Assembly: GCF_008831505.1 (NCBI RefSeq)
Contig: NZ_CP044507.1
Coordinates: forward strand, 744,001 to 808,000
DNA: 64,000 nt
Direction: 5' to 3'
Source: Chryseobacterium sp.
GTDB taxonomy: Bacteria > Bacteroidota > Bacteroidia > Flavobacteriales > Weeksellaceae
Below the pieces are notes generated by a model that was not told the origin of the DNA, did not search any database, and worked only from the letters and a program-made list of their open reading frames with translations. Position numbers and translations under genes: made by a program. This document shows, one piece after another, positions 56,899 through 64,000 of this stretch (positions are counted from its first letter, which is position 1; each line of letters begins with the position of its first letter).

Positions 56899-57752
56899 TA
56901 TTTAATGATCCGTTCCAAAACCCATTCTATCATATTGGCTTCCGATTTCTGGTGGTCAGCACTGAACTCTCCTCGGCGTCTGTTGGCAATAACACAGTTA
57001 ACGGTGAGGGCTTTGTGCCCCAGAAGTTTTGCAAGTCCGTAAATTGCTGAGGTTTCCATTTCAAAATTGCTTACTCCAAGTTCATTCAGGGTTTCCAGGA
57101 ACTGATCGTCTAAGGCTTTAAGCCGGAGCTGCCTGCCCTGAGGCGCATAGAATCCCGGAAAAGTTGCGGTATTTCCGTGGTATTTTGCATCGGCATAATA
57201 GCCCGAAATATCCTCTGCCCAGTCTGCGAAATAAAGCATCGGTTTTATCTGATCATAAGGGAATTTAGCCAGGAAATTCCGCGAAAATTCGTTTTCAAAG
57301 GAATAATCCTGATAGAAATGCAGCAAACCATCCAGACCAACCACATTCCGGGTAACAAGCATATTGTCCACCTCAATGTCCGGATTTACACTGCCGCAGG
57401 TTCCTAAACGGAAAAGCTCCAGTGACTGATGTTCACTGCGGAATTCCTTCGCCTTCAGGTCAAGATTTACCAGGGCATCCAACTCGTTCATTACGATGTC
57501 TATGTTCTCCGTACCAATGCCGGTTGACATCACCGTGATCCGCTCGCCCCGCAGCGTTCCGGTATGGGTGTAGAACTCACGTTTGTTTTTCCTGACCTCA
57601 ATGTTGTCGAAATACTTTGAAACTTTAGGCACTCTGTCCGGGTCTCCCACCAGGATCACCTTTGGCGCCAGATCTTCCGGCAAAAGATTCAGATGGTATA
57701 CACTGCCGTCCTCATTAAGTACAAGTTCCGAAGCTGCAAGTTTATTGATCAT
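56898..57752 (-). CDS. nucleoside phosphorylase, uridine phosphorylase-like
   Basis: A 284-residue PNP/UDP-family phosphorylase. Seen: LAPKVILVGDPDRVPKVSKYF near 28-48 (phosphate-binding Gly/Asp/Arg), MSTGIGTENIDIVMNELD near 75 (nucleoside site), FRLGTCGSVNPDIEVDNMLVT near 112-132, and FEMETSAIYGLAKLLGHKALT near 237-257. The enzyme cleaves a nucleoside with phosphate in salvage; uridine specificity is by resemblance. Single gene converging with the paralogue pair. Start ATG 57752. The nearest upstream gene is yciH-like, separate. Confidence 0.88.
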   Translation of the reverse strand: MINKLAASELVLNEDGSVYHLNLLPEDLAPKVILVGDPDRVPKVSKYFDNIEVRKNKREFYTHTGTLRGERITVMSTGIGTENIDIVMNELDALVNLDLKAKEFRSEHQSLELFRLGTCGSVNPDIEVDNMLVTRNVVGLDGLLHFYQDYSFENEFSRNFLAKFPYDQIKPMLYFADWAEDISGYYADAKYHGNTATFPGFYAPQGRQLRLKALDDQFLETLNELGVSNFEMETSAIYGLAKLLGHKALTVNCVIANRRRGEFSADHQKSEANMIEWVLERIIK

Positions 57753-57803
57753 GATTTTTCGTTTTAAATTAAAGAGATAACAGAAGATGTGATAGTTTCT
57801 GCA

Positions 57804-58127
57804 TCAGCCGCCCACACGTTTTGTTTTATATCCCATGTCCTGCAGCATCTTCATAATTTTGTCACGGTTGTCGCCCTGGATGACTATGGTGCCGTCTTTT
57901 TCGGAGCCGCCAATACCCAAAGTGGTCTTAATTTTTTTTGATATTGTCTTAAGGTCCGAATCTGAACCTTCAAATCCCTCAATAACCGTCACCGGCTTTC
58001 CGTTGCGGCCTTTTTTTTCGAATTTGCAGAGCAAAGGCTCGCGCTGTACAAATTTCTCTTCAGGCATTGTAAAATCCTGTTCTACGTGTTCCGGAAAAAG
58101 ATTTTTCAGTTGATCCCGTATATCCAT
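57804..58127 (-). CDS. SUI1/YciH-like translation initiation factor
   Basis: A 107-residue protein with a charged N-terminal part (1-40) and a C-terminal SUI1/eIF1-type domain (about 42-105: KPVTVIEGFEGSDSDLKTIS and GGSEKDGTIVIQGDNRDKIM). In E. coli YciH affects start-site fidelity and stress translation; the flavobacterial protein is like it in size. Its promoter appears to overlap that of gpmI, divergently, in a perfect inverted repeat (58180-58206). Role in this organism not tested. Confidence 0.88.
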   Translation of the reverse strand: MDIRDQLKNLFPEHVEQDFTMPEEKFVQREPLLCKFEKKGRNGKPVTVIEGFEGSDSDLKTISKKIKTTLGIGGSEKDGTIVIQGDNRDKIMKMLQDMGYKTKRVGG

Positions 58128-58179
58128 CTTTATTTATGTTTTTACGTCTGGAAGCAACAATTCGCTTCCGTTTCAATGT

Positions 58180-58206
58180 CAAATCTACATAAAATAAGTA
58201 GATTTG
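58180..58206. promoter_or_regulatory. divergent -7 boxes in a perfect inverted repeat (yciH-like / gpmI)
   Basis: CAAATCTAC (58180-58188), 9 bases, GTAGATTTG (58198-58206): perfect arms. Each arm contains TAGATTTG (TAnnTTTG) on its outward strand, so one element can start both genes (ATG 58228 plus, ATG 58127 minus). It could equally be an operator. No canonical -33 box is seen on either side. Confidence 0.5.
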
Positions 58207-58227
58207 TAGGATATTAAAAATCAAATA

Positions 58228-59757
58228 ATGTCAAAAAAAGCATTGTTAGCCATACTTGACGGCTGGGGTCTGGGCACAGATCCGGCAGTATCTGCACTGG
58301 CTCAGGCAAATACTCCTTTCATTGACCGCTGCCTGCGCGAATTTCCAAATACCACCCTTGAAGCCAGCGGAATCGCCGTGGGACTGCCTTTTGGCCAAAT
58401 GGGCAACTCGGAAGTGGGGCACATGAACCTGGGTGCAGGTCGCGTGGTTTATCAAAACCTGGTCCGCCTTAATATGGCAGTGGAAAATGCCACGTTGGGT
58501 AAGGAAAATGTGATCACCGATGCATTCCAGTATGCCAACGAACACAATAAAAACGTCCATTTTATCGGACTCTGTTCAGACGGTGGGGTGCATTCTCATA
58601 TCAACCATCTGAAAGGACTGCTTACTGCCGCATTTGAAAATGGAATTGCTGATAAGACTTTTGTCCACGCTTTTACAGACGGACGGGACTGTGATCCTTA
58701 TTCAGGTGTTGGATTTATAGAAGAATTGCTGGCTCATATGAAGGTTACTGGCGGGCACCTGGCGTCGGTCACAGGCAGATATTACGCCATGGACCGCGAC
58801 AGGAGATGGGAGCGTGTTAAACAGGCCTATGACGCACTGGTGAAAGGTGTGGGCATCCGGACGCGTGACGTACTGCAAACAATGAAAGAGTCCTACGCGG
58901 CGGGCATTACAGATGAATTTATGAAACCCATCATTTGCCTGAAGGAGAGCCATCTGCCGATGACTAAGATTGAGAATGGAGATGTGGTGATCTGCTTCAA
59001 CTTCCGTACAGATCGTGGCAGGGAAATTACCGAAGTGCTGTCTCAGAAGGATTTCCCGGACTTTGGGATGCATAAACAGAACCTTTATTATGTAACCCTC
59101 ACCAATTATGATAAGGATTTCAAGGATGTAAAGGTGGTGTTCAACGAAGAGGTACTTCAGGATACAATGGGCGAAGTGCTGGAAAGACACGGTAAAACAC
59201 AGATCCGTGTGGCCGAGACCGAGAAATATCCGCATGTTACCTTTTTCTTCTCGGGTGGACGCGAAGAGCCGTTTGAAAATGAGAAACGAATCCTGTGTCC
59301 CAGCCCGAAGGATGTCCCTACTTATGATTTCAAACCCGAAATGTCGGCGTATGATATTGTGGAAAACATACTGCCGGAAATAAATGATACAACTGCCGAT
59401 TTCATTTGTCTGAATTTTGCAAATGCGGATATGGTGGGTCATACAGGCGTTTTCGAAGCAGCCGTGAAAGCGGCTGAGGCCGTAGACCGGTGCATTGAAA
59501 AAGTAGCGACGGCAGCCTACGAAAAGGGATATGCTGTTTTCATCCTGGCAGATCATGGTAATTCAGATTATATGATCAATCCGGATGGCTCGCCCAATAC
59601 ACAGCACTCTACCAACCTGGTACCCCTGATTGTTATGGATCCGGATAAAACATGGCAGCTAACCCCGGGAAAACTGGGTGATATAGCACCCACAATCCTG
59701 AAAGTGATGGGTATTCACCCGCCGCCGGCAATGACGGGTGAAATCCTGGTGGAATAG
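58228..59757 (+). CDS. gpmI: 2,3-bisphosphoglycerate-independent phosphoglycerate mutase
   Basis: Glycolytic/gluconeogenic mutase (3-PG to 2-PG) of the alkaline-phosphatase superfamily, Mn-dependent. 509 residues, usual length. Seen: LAILDGWGLGTDP at 6-18 with the metal Asp, the nucleophile Ser in MGNSEVGHMNLGAGRV near 60-75, HSHINHLKG near 122, FTDGRDCDPYSG near 150 and the C-terminal FILADHGNSDYMINPDGSPNT near 440-462 with metal His and Asp. The gene directly follows the shared promoter region at 58180-58206 and has no partner downstream. Confidence 0.95.
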   Translation: MSKKALLAILDGWGLGTDPAVSALAQANTPFIDRCLREFPNTTLEASGIAVGLPFGQMGNSEVGHMNLGAGRVVYQNLVRLNMAVENATLGKENVITDAFQYANEHNKNVHFIGLCSDGGVHSHINHLKGLLTAAFENGIADKTFVHAFTDGRDCDPYSGVGFIEELLAHMKVTGGHLASVTGRYYAMDRDRRWERVKQAYDALVKGVGIRTRDVLQTMKESYAAGITDEFMKPIICLKESHLPMTKIENGDVVICFNFRTDRGREITEVLSQKDFPDFGMHKQNLYYVTLTNYDKDFKDVKVVFNEEVLQDTMGEVLERHGKTQIRVAETEKYPHVTFFFSGGREEPFENEKRILCPSPKDVPTYDFKPEMSAYDIVENILPEINDTTADFICLNFANADMVGHTGVFEAAVKAAEAVDRCIEKVATAAYEKGYAVFILADHGNSDYMINPDGSPNTQHSTNLVPLIVMDPDKTWQLTPGKLGDIAPTILKVMGIHPPPAMTGEILVE

Positions 59758-59883
59758 TAATTGCTGAAATGACACGCTGGACTGTTAGCATTTGCTGAAA
59801 ACGTCCGGAGCGAAACATGGTTTTTTGTACATAGTAAGCGCTATAATCAAAGGACTTATGCATTAAATAAGAGTATTTTGACC

Positions 59884-59891
59884 TATATTTG
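59884..59891 (+). promoter_or_regulatory. candidate -7 box for the acyl-ACP desaturase
   Basis: TATATTTG matches TAnnTTTG, 20 bases before ATG 59912; no good -33 box. The rest of 59758-59883 shows no gene. Confidence 0.45.
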
Positions 59892-59911
59892 CACTCTATA
59901 AAAAAGTTAAG

Positions 59912-60889
59912 ATGTACAACAAACTGGTAAGACTGGAGGTGATGAAGAATCTGGGTAAGGAGGTAGATGATTTTATTTCCTCGTACCTTACTCCTGTTGA
60001 AAAAATATGGCAGCCTACCGACTTCCTGCCGGATCCTTCTGCTGAAAGTTTTAAACATGATGTGGAAGAACTGCAGACTTACGCTCAGGAAATGGGCTAT
60101 GACCTTTTCGTAACACTGATCGGCGACTGTATCACCGAAGAAGCACTTCCAAGCTATGAATCCTGGATTATGGGGATTGACGGCGTGGATCAGGAGCAGA
60201 AGAGTGGCTGGTCTCAGTGGGTAAGGAGCTGGACGGCCGAAGAGAACCGTCATGGCGACCTGCTGAACAAGTACCTTTACCTTTGTGGCCGTGTGAATAT
60301 GCGTGAAGTGGAGATCACTACTCAATATTTAATTCAGGATGGATTTGATCTGGGAACCTCCATGGACCCATACAGAAACTTCGTCTACACGAGTTTTCAG
60401 GAAACTGCAACCAATATCTCCCACCGCAGGGTAGGATCACTGGCCAAGCAGTCCGGTAATACCAAACTTTCCAGGATGTGCGGCGTCATTGCTGCCGATG
60501 AGGCCCGGCATGCAAAAGCCTATAAGCATTTTGTAACCCGGATCTTTGAATTGGATCCTTCAGAAATGATGCTGGCCTTTGAAGATATGATGCGCAAAAA
60601 AATCGTGATGCCGGCTCACTTGATGCGCGAGTCGGGTCAGAAAGCAGGTGAACTTTGGGAACATTTTTCAGATGCTGCGCAGCGTGCTATGGTGTACACC
60701 GGACAGGATTATATTAACATCCTTAGTGAACTGCTGAAGGACTGGAAAATTGAGCATATTGACGGCCTGAATGAGCAGGCACAGAAAGCCCAGGAGTACC
60801 TGATGAAACTACCTGCCAGACTGCAGAGAATTACCGACAGACTGGCTACTCCCGACCAGGAGTATCAGTTTAAATGGGTAAAGAGCTGA
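59912..60889 (+). CDS. acyl-ACP desaturase (di-iron, type 2)
   Basis: Soluble desaturase putting a double bond into an acyl chain on ACP. 325 residues. Di-iron ligands are visible as paired ExxH motifs: EENRHGDLL near residue 110 and ADEARHAKAYKHF near 196, plus an EE-type and E partners in ETATNISHR near 163. The helical layout fits ferritin-like desaturases (e.g. DesA, stearoyl-ACP 9-desaturase relatives). In Flavobacteriia this makes unsaturated fatty acids. Single gene followed by a terminator (60911-60936). Confidence 0.92.
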   Translation: MYNKLVRLEVMKNLGKEVDDFISSYLTPVEKIWQPTDFLPDPSAESFKHDVEELQTYAQEMGYDLFVTLIGDCITEEALPSYESWIMGIDGVDQEQKSGWSQWVRSWTAEENRHGDLLNKYLYLCGRVNMREVEITTQYLIQDGFDLGTSMDPYRNFVYTSFQETATNISHRRVGSLAKQSGNTKLSRMCGVIAADEARHAKAYKHFVTRIFELDPSEMMLAFEDMMRKKIVMPAHLMRESGQKAGELWEHFSDAAQRAMVYTGQDYINILSELLKDWKIEHIDGLNEQAQKAQEYLMKLPARLQRITDRLATPDQEYQFKWVKS

Positions 60890-60910
60890 TGCAGGTCTGA
60901 CTGAATATAT

Positions 60911-60936
60911 GAGCTGGAGATTCTCCGGCTCTTTTT
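60911..60936 (+). terminator. terminator of the acyl-ACP desaturase gene
   Basis: GAGCTGGAG-ATT-CTCCGGCTC (nine pairs, one wobble), followed by TTTTT. The next promoter box begins just beyond. Confidence 0.85.
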
Positions 60937-60937
60937 G

Positions 60938-60945
60938 TATCTTTG
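60938..60945 (+). promoter_or_regulatory. candidate -7 box for the HAD-type gene
   Basis: TATCTTTG matches TAnnTTTG and follows the desaturase terminator; 27 bases before ATG 60972. Confidence 0.5.
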
Positions 60946-60971
60946 CGCACTTTAATATTGAATGTTTTAGA

Positions 60972-61403
60972 ATGCTTAACAATAAAAAACTTGCAATAGA
61001 TTTTGACGGCACCGTGGTAGATGATGCTTATCCCGGAATAGGAAAACCAAAAACTTTTGCTTTCGAAACGCTTAAAAAACTGCAGTCTGAAGGCTACCGA
61101 CTGATCCTTTGGACTTACAGGCACGGCAAATCTCTGGAGGAAGCCGTGGAGTTCTGCAAAAAGAACGGCGTGGAGTTCTACGCTGTGAATTCCAGCTTTG
61201 AGGGAGAGATTTATGACAGTGAGAATGCCTCACGTAAAATTGACGCAGACCTCTTTATAGATGATCGTAACCTGGGCGGATTTCCGGGTTGGGGCGAGAT
61301 TTACAATATCATCAACCAGCGGATTGAATTCCGTGTGGACGGTGGCGAGGTGCTGGCCTATTCTAAAATAAAAAAAGACAAAAAAAAGGGACTTTTCTGG
61401 TAA
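60972..61403 (+). CDS. HAD-superfamily hydrolase, BT0820-like
   Basis: A 143-residue small phosphatase-like protein. The first HAD motif is LAIDFDGTVVDDAYPG at residues 7-22 (nucleophile Asp and acid Asp), then LILWTYRHGKSLEEAVEFC near 46 (motif II Thr), Lys-rich region, and motif IV in ADLFIDDRNLGGFPGW near 102-117. It is short (no cap). I start it at ATG 60972, since the upstream ORF reads through the terminator and promoter. It is followed by map after 4 bases, so both are on one transcript. Substrate unknown. Confidence 0.85.
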   Translation: MLNNKKLAIDFDGTVVDDAYPGIGKPKTFAFETLKKLQSEGYRLILWTYRHGKSLEEAVEFCKKNGVEFYAVNSSFEGEIYDSENASRKIDADLFIDDRNLGGFPGWGEIYNIINQRIEFRVDGGEVLAYSKIKKDKKKGLFW

Positions 61404-61407
61404 GCTT

Positions 61408-62217
61408 ATGATTCATCTGAAAACACTGCCCGAACTTAGACTGATGCGTGATAGCGCCCAACTGGTTTCTAAAACCCTCGGTTTGCTGGCAAAAGAAATA
61501 CAACCCGGTGTAACGACCAATCATCTTGATAAACTGGGTGGGGAATATATACGTGACCATGGTGGTGAACCCGCTTTCCTGGGAATGTACGGTTTCCCTA
61601 AAAACCTGTGTATCTCGCCGAATGCTGAGGTCGTACACGGAATCCCTAACGATACGCCACTGAAGGAGGGCGATATCCTGTCCGTGGACTGTGGTGTCTA
61701 TATGAACGGTTTCTACGGCGATCATGCCTACAGTTTTGAGGTAGGAGAGGTAGCTCCCGAAACCAAAAAACTCCTTGAAGTTACAAAGCAATCCCTTTAC
61801 AAAGGCATTGAGCAGTGTGTTCGCGGTAAAAGAATAGGCGATATTTCCTATGCCATACAGCAGCACTGTGAGAAGCATGGTTACGGTGTGGTGCGTGAAC
61901 TCGTAGGTCATGGACTCGGACGCAAAATGCATGAAGATCCCCAGGTGCCGAATTATGGCCGGAAAGGTAGCGGCAAGGTCATTAAAGACGGCATTGCGCT
62001 CGCCATTGAACCCATGGTGAATATGGGAACTGAAAAGGTGAAATTTCACGATGACGGCTGGACGGTTACTTCACTGGATATGTCGCCTTCAGCTCATTTC
62101 GAGCATGATGTATGTGTCATTGGCGGTAAACCTGTATTGCTTTCTACTTACAGATACATTTACGAGGCGCTGGGCATTGTAAGTGATGAAGAGGACCCTT
62201 TTACGCTGGATTTTTAA
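61408..62217 (+). CDS. map: methionine aminopeptidase, type I
   Basis: Removes the initiator Met from nascent proteins. 269 residues, pita-bread M24 fold. Metal ligands are visible: Asp in ILSVDCGVYMNGFYGDHAY near 93 and 104, His in LVGHGLGRKMHEDPQVPNYG near 171, Glu in IALAIEPMVNMG near 203 and Glu in SAHFEHDVCVIG near 233. The start MIHLKTLPELRLMRDSAQ fits. Its stop overlaps the next ATG (TAATG at 62215-62219), so it is coupled to the methyltransferase gene. Essential in most bacteria. Confidence 0.95.
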   Translation: MIHLKTLPELRLMRDSAQLVSKTLGLLAKEIQPGVTTNHLDKLGGEYIRDHGGEPAFLGMYGFPKNLCISPNAEVVHGIPNDTPLKEGDILSVDCGVYMNGFYGDHAYSFEVGEVAPETKKLLEVTKQSLYKGIEQCVRGKRIGDISYAIQQHCEKHGYGVVRELVGHGLGRKMHEDPQVPNYGRKGSGKVIKDGIALAIEPMVNMGTEKVKFHDDGWTVTSLDMSPSAHFEHDVCVIGGKPVLLSTYRYIYEALGIVSDEEDPFTLDF

Positions 62218-62984
62218 TGAAGAAACTTTTTAAATTTCTTCTGAACCGAATTCCCCGGCCGGTGCTTATTAATTTAAGCATTTTTTTCCGCCCGTTCATT
62301 TATCTCTTTTTCAAAGGTTCCCGCTTTACCGATCCCATAGACGGAAGGTCCTACCGGAAGTTCCTGCCTTATGGCTACGGAACACAGCGCGAAAATGCTC
62401 TGTCGCCGGGTACCCTGAGTCTGGAACGCCACCGTCAGATGTGGCTTTATCTGCAGAATGAGACCGATTTTTTCAGCAAAAAATATAAAGTGCTTCACAT
62501 TGCGCCCGAACAGGAATTTCTTAGAAGGTTCAGAAAAATGAAAAACCTGGACTATACTTCCGCAGACCTTTTTTCGCCGATTGTGGATGTGAAGGCCGAT
62601 ATTCTGGATCTTCCATTTGATGATGAAAGCTTCGATGTGGTTTTCTGTAACCATGTGCTGGAACATATTCAGGACGACAAAAAGGCCATGAGTGAGCTTT
62701 ACCGTGTGCTGAAGAGCGGTGGCTGGGGAATATTGCAGGTACCGATGAAGAACTCGCTTCCGGAAACCTATGAGGATTTTTCGGTAACTGACCCTAAAGA
62801 AAGACAGAGGCTTTTCGGACAGTACGACCATGTACGCTGGTATGGGATGGACTATTTTGCCCGCCTGGAAAGCGTAGGCTTCCGGGTTGATGTTAATTTC
62901 TACTCCAGGACATTTTCAGAAGCCGAGCGTAAGAAATACGGACTTATGGAAAATGAAATCCTGCCCGTAGTATATAAAAAGTAG
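62217..62984 (+). CDS. SAM-dependent methyltransferase
   Basis: A 255-residue class I methyltransferase. A hydrophobic/basic N-terminal segment (about 1-35) may touch the membrane; the SAM core starts near residue 80 with VLHIAPEQEFLRRF, then YTSADLFSPIVDVKADILDLPF near 112-133 (acidic SAM site and motif II), DVVFCNHVLEHIQDD near 140, and LYRVLKSGGWGILQVP near 160. Type 11-like. It is translationally coupled with map, which suggests a conserved arrangement but not a known function. Substrate unknown. Confidence 0.88.
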   Translation: MKKLFKFLLNRIPRPVLINLSIFFRPFIYLFFKGSRFTDPIDGRSYRKFLPYGYGTQRENALSPGTLSLERHRQMWLYLQNETDFFSKKYKVLHIAPEQEFLRRFRKMKNLDYTSADLFSPIVDVKADILDLPFDDESFDVVFCNHVLEHIQDDKKAMSELYRVLKSGGWGILQVPMKNSLPETYEDFSVTDPKERQRLFGQYDHVRWYGMDYFARLESVGFRVDVNFYSRTFSEAERKKYGLMENEILPVVYKK

Positions 62985-62998
62985 TCAATTGTTATCAT

Positions 62999-63006
62999 TA
63001 CCTTTG
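62999..63006 (+). promoter_or_regulatory. candidate -7 box for era
   Basis: TACCTTTG matches TAnnTTTG, 44 bases before the era ATG. No clear -33 box. Confidence 0.45.
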
Positions 63007-63050
63007 TAGTCGGGACGTTCCGTTCCGGTTAATTTTTAATTTTTGTTTGA

Positions 63051-63926
63051 ATGCATAAAGCAGGATTTGTAAATATTGTTGGCAAGCCTAATGCCGGAAA
63101 GTCTACGCTGCTCAATCAATTGATGGGCGAAAAGCTGGCCATTGTGACCCAGAAAGCGCAGACTACACGTCACCGGATATTTGGAATTTATAATGAAGAG
63201 GATCTTCAGATAGTATTTTCAGATACGCCCGGTGTACTGGATCCCAAATATGGTCTTCAGGAGAAGATGATGGATTTTGTGAAAGATTCCCTGCAGGATG
63301 CGGATGTTTTCCTCTTCATCGTGGATATTCTGGATAAATCGGAGCCCTTTGAATTTCTGGTAGAGAAACTCAATAAGATTCCTGTGCCGGTACTTATTCT
63401 CATCAATAAGATAGACCAGTCCAATCAGGAGGATCTGGAACGAATCATGGAGGAGTGGCATGAACGTATTCCCAAGGCGGAAATTCTGCCGATCTCCGCA
63501 CTCAAGGCTTTCAACACCGATGTAATTCTGCCGAAACTTAAATCGATGCTGCCGGAAAATCCACCTTATTATGACAAGGACCAGTATACCGACAAGTCTG
63601 AACGCTTTTTCGTGAATGAAGCTATCCGCGAGAAAATCCTGCTGAACTACGAAAAGGAAATCCCATATTCGGTGGAGGTGGTTACTGAAATGTTTAAGGA
63701 GAAGGAAGGTATTATCTTCATTGATTCCATTATTTATGTGGAACGTGATACGCAGAAGGGCATCATTATCGGTCACAAAGGCGAAGCCATCAAAAAAGTG
63801 GGTACAGAGGCCAGGCTGGACCTGGAAAAGTTCTTCGGCAAGAAGATTCATCTTAATCTCTTCGTGAAAGTGAAGAAGGACTGGCGTAAGAACGACCGTG
63901 ACCTGAAGAACTTTGGTTACCGCTAG
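63051..63926 (+). CDS. era: GTPase Era
   Basis: GTPase needed for 16S rRNA maturation and 30S assembly. 291 residues. G1 NIVGKPNAGKSTLLNQL at 8-24, G3 FSDTPGVLDPK near 55-65, G4 ILINKIDQS near 120, G5 ISALKA near 150; the KH domain (about 200-291) contains VERDTQKGIIIGHKGEAIKKVG near 225-246 with the GxxG loop GHKG. Complete and intact. Upstream gene ends 66 bases before. Confidence 0.96.
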   Translation: MHKAGFVNIVGKPNAGKSTLLNQLMGEKLAIVTQKAQTTRHRIFGIYNEEDLQIVFSDTPGVLDPKYGLQEKMMDFVKDSLQDADVFLFIVDILDKSEPFEFLVEKLNKIPVPVLILINKIDQSNQEDLERIMEEWHERIPKAEILPISALKAFNTDVILPKLKSMLPENPPYYDKDQYTDKSERFFVNEAIREKILLNYEKEIPYSVEVVTEMFKEKEGIIFIDSIIYVERDTQKGIIIGHKGEAIKKVGTEARLDLEKFFGKKIHLNLFVKVKKDWRKNDRDLKNFGYR

Positions 63927-63956
63927 GCGGGGTAAGGTTTAACGGGTTTTTTTCGT

Positions 63957-63964
63957 TACATTTG
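63957..63964 (+). promoter_or_regulatory. candidate -7 box of the next gene
   Basis: TACATTTG matches TAnnTTTG; the next ATG is at 63983. No TTG is found at the standard distance. Confidence 0.4.
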
Positions 63965-63982
63965 AACGTAAATTGATTTTAT

Positions 63983-64000
63983 ATGAATTATTTCGGTTCA
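63983..64000 (+). CDS. possible start of the next gene (cut by window edge)
   Basis: An ATG at 63983, 19 bases after a TAnnTTTG box, opens MNYFGS before the window ends. Too short to identify; included only as a likely start. Confidence 0.3.

Noticed and set aside
58702-59556. Long minus-strand frame (284 codons) antisense to gpmI
   Set aside because: Shadow of gpmI with Cys/His-rich, motif-free translation.
1-64000. CRISPR array, rRNA genes, prophage structural genes
   Set aside because: No regularly spaced direct repeats, no rRNA sequence and no phage structural proteins; the holin-type protein at 38490-38804 is the chromosomal holin-X family.

Overview
The window looks like chromosome of a flavobacterium, most likely Weeksellaceae (Chryseobacterium and relatives). 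The evidence is a type IX secretion gene (porQ) beside cmk, Bacteroidota-style -7 boxes (TAnnTTTG) before many genes, few Shine-Dalgarno sites, one ResB/CcsA fusion protein, and a typical flavobacterial gene set. Genus-level placement is inference.

Layout. (1) 1-3.0 kb: end of an ABC-2 permease gene, an exported alpha/beta hydrolase and a Crp-type regulator. (2) 3.0-11.1 kb: an AT-rich accessory island. It starts with a frameshifted REP-associated transposase flanked by inverted REP hairpins. It continues with a co-oriented set of unrelated genes: a lipoprotein, a small membrane protein, a DUF4180 + formylglycine-generating-enzyme-like pair, an 801-aa zinc-ribbon/PD-(D/E)XK-like protein, and a HEPN protein preceded by a tRNA-like element. 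These are separated by ~110-135 bp imperfect palindromes that behave like integron attC sites. The island ends at a tyrosine recombinase that has lost its catalytic tyrosine. (3) 11.1-20.7 kb, minus strand: an amidoligase neighbourhood with three ATP-grasp proteins, a glutamine amidotransferase-like protein, a GCS2-type carboxylate-amine ligase, two esterases and an M17 aminopeptidase, interrupted by a decayed four-helix-bundle gene. (4) 20.9-26.0 kb: glycogen synthesis genes glgB, glgA, glgC. (5) 26-31.3 kb: an SRPBCC protein, then sucA-odhB (2-oxoglutarate dehydrogenase E1 and E2). (6) 31.4-64 kb: housekeeping genes. They include apaG, a DEDDh exonuclease, hydrolases, a CNNM/CorC-type protein, a glycosyltransferase plus acyltransferase, a thioredoxin-like lipoprotein, an envelope stress-type trio, cmk-porQ, pyrH-frr, an LptF/G permease, lolA, ftsK, a cytochrome c maturation fusion, an acyl-CoA dehydrogenase, fabI, tag, a tandem secreted paralogue pair, a nucleoside phosphorylase, a SUI1 factor, gpmI, an acyl-ACP desaturase, a HAD protein, map, a methyltransferase and era.

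The main discovery candidate is region 2. In three successive units the first 9-10 bases of the cassette are the exact reverse complement of the gene-proximal end of that cassette's own downstream palindrome, which is a hallmark of integron cassettes. The adjacent recombinase nevertheless lacks the extra segment expected of IntI. Within the array, a tRNA-like RNA whose 3' arm also forms a perfect 13-bp terminator stem sits directly against the start codon of the HEPN gene. The second candidate is the multi-ligase cluster of region 3. Four genes are visibly broken: the RAYT transposase, the recombinase, the four-helix-bundle gene and an M28 peptidase gene.
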